DNA of 64,000 bases. Origin: Lachnospiraceae bacterium. GTDB lineage: Bacteria; Bacillota; Clostridia; Oscillospirales; Ruminococcaceae. Each line of letters starts with the position of its first letter. Positions within the stretch are counted from its first letter, which is position 1. Below are positions 17,973 through 25,170 of the stretch, one piece after another. The stretch spans positions 197,915 through 261,914 of the forward strand of contig JAMPFE010000001.1 of the NCBI GenBank assembly GCA_023664705.1. Reading direction: 5' to 3'. Below the pieces are notes generated by a model. The model was not told where the DNA came from, ran no database searches, and worked only from the letters and a program-made list of their open reading frames with translations. The translations under genes and the position numbers were made by a program.

Positions 17973-18554
17973 GTGTTTACTATTAAGATAAAAGGCATAG
18001 ATATTAAGGAAACTTTCGCCGCTCTGAAAACCAAGGAGGGTAGGCGGGAGTTCTGCAAAAAGCACAAGGAGATAATCCTGTACTTCGTTTTCGGCATCGG
18101 GACGACCGTCATTTCAATGCTCTCGTATTATCTTTGCCGCGTGATTTTTCCCGACCAAGAGAGCGTTCCGAAATGGCTTTCGTGGATATTCAACATAACC
18201 TCGCGCTTCGGCATCGAGAGCAACACGGCGCTGCCCGTTATCGTTTCGTGGTTTTTGTCGGTGACGTTCGCGTTCCTCACCAACAGGGTGTACGTTTTCA
18301 ACAGCACGGCGAACACCGTCGGGAAGTTCCTCGTGGAGGCGCTTAAGCTCTACGCCTCGCGCATCGCCACGCTTTTCGTCGACCTGCTGATAATGTTCCT
18401 GCTCGTCGACCTGCCCGGCATCCACAACGTCATTTACGAGTTCTGCGCGAAGGTTTTCTCGAACGTTATCGTGCTTATACTTAATTATATACTAAGCAAG
18501 ATATTTGTATTCAGAATGAAACGGCCCAAGAAGAAGCGGGGTAAACAGCCATGA
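17973..18554 (+). CDS. GtrA-like polytopic membrane protein
   Basis: About 190 residues with four hydrophobic segments (near residues 35-55, 85-105, 125-145 and 160-180) and the GtrA-type NRVYVF motif after the second. GtrA-like proteins are thought to flip or help transfer polyprenyl-linked sugars. The start is uncertain. The promoter at 17889-17917 forces a start after about 17924, and no ATG is available. GTG at 17973 is given here, but AGAGGTG at 17969-17975 would be ideally placed for an ATT start at 17982. The 3' end overlaps trmB by 4 bases (ATGA). The basic C-terminal tail KRPKKKRG is cytosolic. Confidence 0.75.
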   Translation: MFTIKIKGIDIKETFAALKTKEGRREFCKKHKEIILYFVFGIGTTVISMLSYYLCRVIFPDQESVPKWLSWIFNITSRFGIESNTALPVIVSWFLSVTFAFLTNRVYVFNSTANTVGKFLVEALKLYASRIATLFVDLLIMFLLVDLPGIHNVIYEFCAKVFSNVIVLILNYILSKIFVFRMKRPKKKRGKQP

Positions 18555-19231
18555 GAATGAGAAGAAAGAAGAACCTCGACGAGCGCCTTGCCGCGTGCAA
18601 GCCCGTTCTGCTGCATATGCAGTGCCAAAACGAGCACGCTAACGATCCGCTCTCCGAGGAGTTTTTCGTAAGCTCCGAGAAAACGTTCGGCAACGGTAAT
18701 CCGCTCTATCTGGAGATAGGCTGCGGAAAGGGCGGCTTCGCGGTGGAGTTCGCGCGGCAAAATCCCGATATAAACCTTATCGCGCTGGAGAAAACGCCGA
18801 ACGTCCTTGTCACGGGCGCGGAGGAGCAAATGCGCCTGCAATTGCCGAACCTGCGCTTCTGCATGGGACAGGCGGAGTATCTCGACCATATGTTCCACGA
18901 GAACGCCGTCGACAGGCTCTTCCTCAATTTCAGCTGCCCATTCCCGAAAAACCGCTACGCCGTTCACCGCCTGACGCACGCGCGTTTCCTTGAAATTTAC
19001 CGCAGAGTGCTGAAAAACGGCGCGGAAATTCATCAAAAGACCGACAATATGCACTTTTTCGAGTTCTCGATAGAGCAGTTTTCGGCTAACGGGTTTATGC
19101 TGCAAAATGTCTCGCTGGACCTGCATAACAGCGGCTTCGAGGGGAATATCGTCACCGAATACGAAAAGCGCTTCAGCGACCTCGGGCAGCCCATATACAG
19201 GCTCGAGGCGGTCAACTTGGGGGCGCGATGA
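18551..19231 (+). CDS. trmB: tRNA (guanine-N7-)-methyltransferase
   Basis: The 226-residue Rossmann methyltransferase makes m7G46 in tRNAs. The SAM site is LEIGCGKGGFAVEFARQNPD near residue 53, and the C-terminal TEYE motif (family T-x-Y-E) is present near 205. The usual NFSDPWPKxRH motif reads NFSCPFPKNRYAVHRL: the Asp that is catalytically important in studied homologues is Cys, and Trp is Phe. Length and the rest of the pattern match TrmB. Translation is coupled to gtrA (ATGA) and to the GNAT gene (ATGA). Confidence 0.9.
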   Translation: MRMRRKKNLDERLAACKPVLLHMQCQNEHANDPLSEEFFVSSEKTFGNGNPLYLEIGCGKGGFAVEFARQNPDINLIALEKTPNVLVTGAEEQMRLQLPNLRFCMGQAEYLDHMFHENAVDRLFLNFSCPFPKNRYAVHRLTHARFLEIYRRVLKNGAEIHQKTDNMHFFEFSIEQFSANGFMLQNVSLDLHNSGFEGNIVTEYEKRFSDLGQPIYRLEAVNLGAR

Positions 19232-19758
19232 TCGAATACAGAGAGTTAAATGAAGCGGAAATCAACAGGGAGTTATTCGCTGCCTTTATCCGTCGGCAGG
19301 TCGTTACGGACTGTTGGCGGCGGGTCAACGGCGAGTGGACGATAAAAAGCGACCCGTTCATCGACGACTGGAGCGAGGAAGATTACGCTGTTCTGATAAA
19401 ATGCCTGAAAAACACCGTCTCAAGCGGCGGCGTTGTGTACGGCGCGTTCGACGGCGGCGCGCTGAAGGGCTTTGCTTCGGTGGAGCCGCGGCTGTTCGGC
19501 GGCGAACAAAAGTACCTCGACCTATCGAGTATGCATGTCTCGCAGGATCGACGCGGCAGGGGTATCGGACGGGCGCTGTTCGCGAGAGCGTGCGCGTGGG
19601 CAAGGGCTCACGGTGCGGAGAAGCTGTACATCTCAGCTCATTCGGCTGTGGAAAGTCGGGCGTTCTACACGGCTGTGGGCTGCGTTGAAGCGGTGGTTTA
19701 CAACCGGGAGCACGTCCGCGCGGAGCCGTTCGACTGCCAGCTTGAACGAAAACTGTAA
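19228..19758 (+). CDS. GNAT-family N-acetyltransferase
   Basis: The 176-residue cytosolic protein has the GNAT acetyl-CoA motif QDRRGRGIGRALFARACAWA (about residues 107-126) and a downstream SAHSAVESRAFYTAVGCV helix-strand. The substrate cannot be predicted. The 4-base overlap with trmB indicates coupled translation; the functional link to tRNA methylation is unknown. No hairpin terminator is evident before the next gene 85 bases downstream. Confidence 0.88.
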   Translation: MIEYRELNEAEINRELFAAFIRRQVVTDCWRRVNGEWTIKSDPFIDDWSEEDYAVLIKCLKNTVSSGGVVYGAFDGGALKGFASVEPRLFGGEQKYLDLSSMHVSQDRRGRGIGRALFARACAWARAHGAEKLYISAHSAVESRAFYTAVGCVEAVVYNREHVRAEPFDCQLERKL

Positions 19759-19843
19759 CGGCATAATTCCGCAGGCGGCGGCGAATAATACACTTTACCG
19801 ACGGTTATTTTGCAAAAAAATATTACGATAAGGAGATTTTGAT

Positions 19844-20857
19844 ATGAAAAAGCTTACGGGCAAGTTCCCGAGCGCGAGCGGGCTCTGCGACGCGCGTTTT
19901 TACATCTACACCCCCGAAAAGCCCAAGGCGGCGCTTATGCTGTCGCACGGCATGTGCGAGTATATCGAGCGCTACGAGGACTTCGCGGGATTCCTCTGCG
20001 GCAACGATATCGCCCTCGCGGGCAACGACCACATAGGTCACGGGAACTCGATAACGGACGAGGATATGCTCGGATATTTCGGTCAGGAGCGCGGCTATGT
20101 GAATATGGTGCGCGACCTGCACAGAATGAAAGCGGTGCTGGAGCGGCAGTTCCCGAACATCCCCCACTTCCTTATGGGGCACAGCATGGGCAGCTTTCTG
20201 GCGAGGATTTATCTGTCGAAGTATTGCAGCGTTACCGTGGAGAACAGCGGCTGCGCCGACTGCACGAACGTCGACGATGCGGTCTGCGGCTATTGCGGAA
20301 GATATAACGTGCTCTCGGGCGGCGACCGCTGGAACGGCGCGGTCATAATGGGCACCGCGGGGGGCTTGACGGGCTCCGCGCCCTTGCGCCGTGCCTTGGA
20401 CATCATGGCTCGCAATCACGGCGACCTCTACCGACACGAGCTGGGCGCAAAGCTGGCTTTCGGATTTTTCAACCTGCGCACCGAGAACCGCCGCACGCCA
20501 AACGATTGGCTTTCGCGCGACGACGCCAACGTCGACAAATTCTGCGCCGACCCGAAGTGCAATTTCACGTTTACCGTCGCGGGCTTCCGCGACCTGTTGA
20601 ACGCGCTGATGTGCGCGAACAGCAAGCCCGTTATCGAAAATACGCCCACCGACCTGCCGATGCTTTTCCTGAGCGGCGGAATGGACCCCGTGGGCGAATA
20701 CGGGAACGGCGTGCGCAGCGCGGCGGCGAAATATCTCTCCCACGGCTGCGACGTAAACCTGCGCATTTACAGAGAGGCTCGCCACGAGCTGATATTCGAG
20801 CTCAACCGCGCCGAGGTAATGGAGGACATTCTGGAATTTCTTGTCAAAAGAATATAG
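19844..20857 (+). CDS. Alpha/beta hydrolase, lysophospholipase / monoacylglycerol lipase-like
   Basis: The 337-residue protein belongs to the serine aminopeptidase S33 (Hydrolase_4) group. The nucleophile is Ser in GHSMGSFLAR (about residue 109). The acid is probably Asp in GGMDPVGEYG (about 284) and the base His in EARHELIFEL (about 313). There is no signal peptide. The segment SHGMCEYIERYEDFA near residue 35 is typical of this group and forms the oxyanion region. AAGGAG precedes the ATG. The TAG stop is the first triplet of repeat copy D. The substrate is unknown, likely a lipid ester. Confidence 0.87.
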   Translation: MKKLTGKFPSASGLCDARFYIYTPEKPKAALMLSHGMCEYIERYEDFAGFLCGNDIALAGNDHIGHGNSITDEDMLGYFGQERGYVNMVRDLHRMKAVLERQFPNIPHFLMGHSMGSFLARIYLSKYCSVTVENSGCADCTNVDDAVCGYCGRYNVLSGGDRWNGAVIMGTAGGLTGSAPLRRALDIMARNHGDLYRHELGAKLAFGFFNLRTENRRTPNDWLSRDDANVDKFCADPKCNFTFTVAGFRDLLNALMCANSKPVIENTPTDLPMLFLSGGMDPVGEYGNGVRSAAAKYLSHGCDVNLRIYREARHELIFELNRAEVMEDILEFLVKRI

Positions 20858-21019
20858 TTGAAAAAGTTGACAGTTGACAGTGTACAGTTGACAGTTATTG
20901 TATGGCTGAAAGCAGTCACGTTTGTAGCGACTCGGCAAATAAGCGCTTATCCGAGTGACAATAAACGTAATCTTCCGCATCATTACCTTAACTGTCAACT
21001 ATCAACTGTAAACTGTAAA
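20856..21019. repeat. Dispersed palindromic element, copy D
   Basis: It begins at the stop codon of the hydrolase with TAGTTGAAAAAGTTGACAG and tandem TTGACAG/TGTACAG units. It then has a core (CAGTCACGTTTGTAGCG, ACTCGG...CCGAGT, ATAAACGT) and ends with TTAACTGTCAACTATCAACT. It is the same design as copies B and C: inverted outer arms plus a hairpin core with ACGTTT/AAACGT. Confidence 0.75.
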
Positions 21020-21025
21020 CTTTGC

Positions 21026-21050
21026 AAAAGGGCGCTTTCCGCGCCTTTTT
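21026..21050 (+). terminator. Intrinsic terminator after hydrolase gene
   Basis: The stem AAAAGGGCGC / GCGCCTTTTT around a TTTCC loop is followed by T residues. It lies directly after repeat D and before the Clp gene. Confidence 0.75.
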
Positions 21051-21124
21051 CTTTGCCGCGGAATAATTCCCCCAAAAATTCCCATAATAAAAATACAAAT
21101 TTAACTAAGTGGGGGTAGTAAAAA

Positions 21125-23440
21125 ATGGCAAACCAAAACATCACGCCGGGCTTTTCGGGGGAGGCTGCGGAGGCGCTCGGCAGCGCAATGACCATCGCGG
21201 GGCAGATGGGTCACACCTATATCGGCAGCGAGCACCTGCTCTGCGCGCTCGCGAAGAACTCCGAGAGCGCCGCGGGAGTGCTCCTCGCGCGGCAGCAGAT
21301 ACGCTTCCGCGACCTTATTTTGCAGCTCAAGGACAGGGCGGGCATAGGGCGGAGCGTGGAGCTTAACGAAAAGGATTTCTCGCCGAGACTGAAAAAGCTG
21401 CTTACAAACGCGCGTTCCTATGCCGTTTCCAAGAACGATAAATACGTCGGCACGGAGCATATCCTGCTCGCGCTACTCACCGACCGCGACTGCACAGCCT
21501 ACGCGATACTTGCCGAGCAAAGCTCCGACACAGTCTCGCGGCTTTATAGCAACGTTTCCGCGCGGAGCTACGACAGCCCCTGCTTTGACAACGCGCCGAA
21601 AAAGCCTGAAAAGTCCGCGAAAAGACCCGAAAACGTCCGCAGCGAGTTCCCGATGCTGACAAAATACGGCAGAGAGCTCACCGCCGAGGCGCGCGAGGGC
21701 AAGCTCGACCCCGTTATCGGGCGCGATACCGAGACGGAGCGCATGGTGCAGATACTCCTGCGCCGCAGCAAAAACAACCCTTGCCTTATCGGAGACGCGG
21801 GCGTCGGCAAGACCGCCGTCGCGGAGGGCTTTTCGCAGCGCATCGCCAACGGCACAGTGCCGCCCGAGCTTGCCGAAAAGCGCGTGTTTGCCCTTGATCT
21901 TTCGGCAATGCTCGCGGGCGCGAAGTACCGCGGCGACTTCGAGGAGCGCTTGAAGGGCGTGCTGGACGAGGCGGTCTCAAATCCCTGCGTTATCCTGTTT
22001 ATCGACGAGATTCATATGATAGTCGGCACGGGCGCGGCGGAGGGCGCTATCGACGCGGCGAGCATTTTAAAGCCGCTGCTGGCGCGGGGAAAGATATGCC
22101 TTATCGGGGCGACGACCACAGACGAGTACCGCCGCTTTATCGAAAAGGACAGCGCGCTGGAGCGCCGTTTTCAGCCGATATGCGTGGAGCAGCCCGACGA
22201 GGCGGCTGCCGTTAATATTCTCTCGGGACTGCGCCCGCGCCTTGAGGAGCACCACCGCGCCGTTATCACGGACGAGGCGATAAAGGCTGCCGTCAAGCTT
22301 TCGGAGCGCTATCTGAACGACAGGCGGCTCCCCGACAAGGCGATAGACCTTATCGACGAGGCAGCCGCGAGAGCCCGCACGGAGCGGCTTGCCGTAAGAC
22401 CTAAGCTGTTTGCGGGAGTGCCCAAGCGCGAGCGCGTTATCGTCGGCGCGGAGGACGTCGCCAAGGCGGTCTCCGCGATAACGGGGATACCCGCCGCGCG
22501 GCTCTCCGAGGATGAAAGCGAGCGCCTGTCCAACCTCGAGAGCCTGCTGAAAAAGCGCGTTATCGGGCAGGAAAAGGCGGTCTCGCTCGTCGCGAACGCC
22601 GTCCGCAGAGGGCGCGCGGGCTTGAAGGATCCCGAGCGCCCCATAGGCTCTTTTCTGTTCCTCGGGCAGACGGGGGTCGGCAAGACGGAGCTCTCGAGGG
22701 CGCTCGCGGAGGGCGTTTTCGGCGACCCCAAGCGGCTTATACGCTTTGATATGTCCGAGTTTATGGAGCGGCACTCCGTAAGCAAGCTGATAGGCTCGCC
22801 GCCCGGATATGTAGGCTACGGCGAGGAGGGCAGGCTGATAAAGGAGGTGCGCTCCCGTCCGTATTCGGTGGTGCTGTTCGACGAGGTGGAAAAGGCGCAC
22901 GCCGACGTGCTCTGCATACTTTTGCAGATACTCGAGGACGGAAAGCTCACCTCCTCGGACGGGCGGGTCGCCGACTTCAAAAACACCGTTATAATCCTCA
23001 CGGGCAACATCGGCGCGGAGGAGCTTAAGCGCAATCACCTCGGGTTCGGCAGCGAAAAGGGCGGCAGCGCGGACGTGCTCGGGGCGCTGAAAAATCAGTT
23101 CCGCCCCGAGCTGCTTAACCGTATCGACAGCGTTGTGGTGTTCGAGAGCCTTACCCCCGAAAGCATGGAGGAGATATGCGTGAAAATGCTGAACAACGTC
23201 GCGCGGAGAGCGCGCTCGCGCGGCATAGAGCTCACGTTCGGCGAAAGCGTAGCAAAGCGCCTTTGCGAGAGCGTCCGCGAGGAGGGCATGGGCGCGCGCC
23301 CTCTCCGCAGAAAAATAACGACCGATATAGAGGATATGCTTTCAAAGCGCATTATCTCGGGGGAGCTGCCGCAGCGCTGCCGCGCGGAGGTTTGCGGTGG
23401 AAATTCCGGGTTCGAGGTAAGGGTTTTAGTCGATAATTGA
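21125..23440 (+). CDS. clpC: ClpC/ClpA-type AAA+ unfoldase subunit of Clp protease
   Basis: The 771-residue HSP100 protein has an N-domain double repeat (residues 1-150) and two AAA+ modules. Walker A motifs are GDAGVGKT (about 226) and GQTGVGKT (about 516). An LGF loop in [12 protein letters not shown] near 640 matches the ClpP-docking tripeptide, so it probably works with ClpP. Unlike usual ClpC, almost no middle (UVR-containing) domain lies between the modules; the region around residue 430 is very short, as in ClpA. The symbol is therefore approximate. Upstream GTGGGGGTAG may serve as ribosome site. The 3' end overlaps convergent spoIVB by 15 bases. Confidence 0.88.
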   Translation: MANQNITPGFSGEAAEALGSAMTIAGQMGHTYIGSEHLLCALAKNSESAAGVLLARQQIRFRDLILQLKDRAGIGRSVELNEKDFSPRLKKLLTNARSYAVSKNDKYVGTEHILLALLTDRDCTAYAILAEQSSDTVSRLYSNVSARSYDSPCFDNAPKKPEKSAKRPENVRSEFPMLTKYGRELTAEAREGKLDPVIGRDTETERMVQILLRRSKNNPCLIGDAGVGKTAVAEGFSQRIANGTVPPELAEKRVFALDLSAMLAGAKYRGDFEERLKGVLDEAVSNPCVILFIDEIHMIVGTGAAEGAIDAASILKPLLARGKICLIGATTTDEYRRFIEKDSALERRFQPICVEQPDEAAAVNILSGLRPRLEEHHRAVITDEAIKAAVKLSERYLNDRRLPDKAIDLIDEAAARARTERLAVRPKLFAGVPKRERVIVGAEDVAKAVSAITGIPAARLSEDESERLSNLESLLKKRVIGQEKAVSLVANAVRRGRAGLKDPERPIGSFLFLGQTGVGKTELSRALAEGVFGDPKRLIRFDMSEFMERHSVSKLIGSPPGYVGYGEEGRLIKEVRSRPYSVVLFDEVEKAHADVLCILLQILEDGKLTSSDGRVADFKNTVIILTGNIGAEELKRNHLGFGSEKGGSADVLGALKNQFRPELLNRIDSVVVFESLTPESMEEICVKMLNNVARRARSRGIELTFGESVAKRLCESVREEGMGARPLRRKITTDIEDMLSKRIISGELPQRCRAEVCGGNSGFEVRVLVDN

Positions 23441-24580
23441 CATCGCTGTCAAATTCTTGCAGTTATCCAGCATACTCTCCGCGAAAACCGCGTAGCCGCG
23501 CGTGGGGTCGCTGACCAGAACGTGCGTGACCGCGCCGACAAGCATGCCGTTCTGCAAAATCGGACTGCCGCTCATTCCGCGCACTATGCCGCCCGTTTTC
23601 TCCAGCAGCCCGCTGTCGGTGATCCTGATGACCATGCCCTTTGAGCCGTTTAAATCGAGCAGATTTATGCGCTCTATTTCAATGGAATATTCGCGCGGAG
23701 CGCCGCTGTCGACGGTCGTGAGCATCACAGCCTTGCCCGCCGAGACCTCCTGTCTGAACGCCACGGGCACCGTTTTGCCCTCGACGGGCGCGGAGAGCCT
23801 GCCGAAAACGCCCGCGGGGGTGTTGCCCGAAAGCTCTCCGATGTCGGAATTCGGCAATATAGCGCCGCAAAGCTCGCCCGCGCTGCCCTCCTTGCCCTTG
23901 ACCACGTCGTAAATTTCCGCTTCGGTTATCTCGCCCGATTTAAGCGGCACAGCGCCGCCCGTCGTCACGTCGCTCACCGCGTGCCCGAGCCCGCCGAACA
24001 TCATGGTCTCGGGGTCGAGAAACGTCAGCGTGCCTATGCCCGCGGCGCTGTCGCGCACCCAAGCGCCTATTTTAAGGAACCCGCCGCCGTCCTCGGGGAC
24101 GAGATTTACGGACGCCTCGCCGCCGTTTCGGCGCAGTACTATATCGGTACCCTCGGGCGAGAGCTGCACCGCCTCGCTGAGCTCGGAGTTGGTGCGGACC
24201 TCTTCGCCGTTCACGGAGACTATCACGTCTCCCGCCTTAATCCCCGCCTTGTCCGCGGGGGAGTCCTCGGCTACCTCTATCACCATAACGCCGTCCGAGC
24301 GCACCTTTATGCCGAACGGAGTGCCGCAGGGAATGACCGAGCGCCGCGGCTTTTCGGCGACCTCGGCGGTCTTTATCGGGAGCTCTCCCAGATAATAGGA
24401 AACGCCCTCCGCCGTCTGCCGCAGAACGACGGGAGAAAATCCTCCGCCCGAAAATCCCGCGCCCGTGTCGACGCTTATATCGCAGGGGAGCGCGGCGTAA
24501 AAATAGCCGAAAACCGCAATAAAAAGCGCCGTCAGCGCCGCCGCGGTCCCCGAAAATATTTTAAATTGTTTTCGCATCAT
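23426..24580 (-). CDS. spoIVB: SpoIVB serine peptidase (S55), sporulation signalling protease
   Basis: The 384-residue protein has an N-terminal membrane anchor (residues 10-30) and a PDZ domain (about 120-190, with SPADKAGIKAGDVIVSVNGE). An S55 peptidase domain follows, with GLGHAVSD carrying the catalytic His and MSGSPILQNG the catalytic Ser. In Bacillus it is secreted from the forespore and triggers SpoIVFB cleavage of pro-sigma-K. This indicates an endospore former. The start at 24580 places the anchor at the N-terminus, with GAAAGG upstream. No spo0A gene is adjacent, unlike the usual spoIVB-spo0A order. A forespore-type promoter was not identified with confidence. Confidence 0.95.
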   Translation of the reverse strand: MMRKQFKIFSGTAAALTALFIAVFGYFYAALPCDISVDTGAGFSGGGFSPVVLRQTAEGVSYYLGELPIKTAEVAEKPRRSVIPCGTPFGIKVRSDGVMVIEVAEDSPADKAGIKAGDVIVSVNGEEVRTNSELSEAVQLSPEGTDIVLRRNGGEASVNLVPEDGGGFLKIGAWVRDSAAGIGTLTFLDPETMMFGGLGHAVSDVTTGGAVPLKSGEITEAEIYDVVKGKEGSAGELCGAILPNSDIGELSGNTPAGVFGRLSAPVEGKTVPVAFRQEVSAGKAVMLTTVDSGAPREYSIEIERINLLDLNGSKGMVIRITDSGLLEKTGGIVRGMSGSPILQNGMLVGAVTHVLVSDPTRGYAVFAESMLDNCKNLTAMSIID

Positions 24581-24770
24581 TATGTTGACTGCCTTTCGTT
24601 TGTAGTTGAGCGCCGCGCGGAAAGCTCCGCTTGGGCTCGCTATCATATTTTTTGCGGAACGCCGCCCGTTATCAAAGGAAATATAGGACTGAGATTTTAA
24701 GTTTTGCCGCCAAAAATTCGGCGAAATTCACGCAAAAATACCGCCGCGCTTATTTACGGAAATAAACCCC

Positions 24771-24799
24771 TTGACATTTTCCCGAAAAAGCGGTATAAT
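24771..24799 (+). promoter_or_regulatory. Consensus promoter of the rnj leader
   Basis: TTGACA (24771-24776), 17-base spacer, TATAAT (24794-24799). It gives a transcript starting near 24806, some 365 bases ahead of the RNase J start codon. Confidence 0.88.
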
Positions 24800-24805
24800 A
24801 ATAGA

Positions 24806-25170
24806 TATGTATTTTCCCGAAAAAGGAAATTCATTTGTAAAATTTTGGAATTTTGAGGCTCCGCCTCTTATTTATATTATCAATTTGTCGTCAAAAAAGG
24901 TTTTACAAAATGCCCGACATTATTTTAAACCCGAAACGCGGACGTTATGAGTTTTGGGTTTTGTAAAATATTGCCAACTATACATAAGGTACGCCGAAAA
25001 TTGCGCAAGATCTTGAACTAAAGGGCGAATACGCGATGTTTGCCGAATAATTCTTTGCCAATGCCGCAATTTGATTTAACTCGTTTTGACGCAAAAATAT
25101 ATCATTCAGGGCAATTGTGCAAAATTCGGGGAGATTTTTGTGGATTTTGCACAAACAGAAAGGATTTTTT
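24806..25170 (+). promoter_or_regulatory. Long structured 5' leader of rnj
   Basis: The non-genic stretch 24581-25170 is dominated by this leader. Arms: ATTTGTAAAA (24833-24842), TTTTACAAAA (24901-24910) and TTTTGTAAAA (24959-24968). Arm 2 can pair with arm 1 (nine of ten) or arm 3 (perfect), so two hairpins exclude each other. A small hairpin GAGGC-TCC-GCCTC lies at 24855-24867. Just before the ribosome site is a perfect 11-bp inverted repeat, TTGTGCAAAAT (25115-25125) / ATTTTGCACAA (25144-25154). The Shine-Dalgarno GAAAGGAT follows. No known riboswitch class was recognised. Confidence 0.6.
24910..24966 (+). CDS. Possible 18-aa leader peptide in rnj leader
   Basis: ATG at 24910 is preceded by AAAAAAGG at a spacing of nine bases and encodes MPDIILNPKRGRYEFWVL before TAA. 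The start codon lies in one arm, and the stop codon in the other, of a perfect 10-bp inverted repeat. Translation would therefore directly affect leader folding. Whether it is translated is unknown. Confidence 0.4.
   Translation: MPDIILNPKRGRYEFWVL

Noticed and set aside
20858..21118. 86-codon frame after the hydrolase gene
   Set aside because: It is made of the repeat-D sequence and terminator, with no coding character.
24581..24770. Forespore (sigma-G type) promoter for spoIVB
   Set aside because: Only loose matches to the consensus were found, so none is reported.
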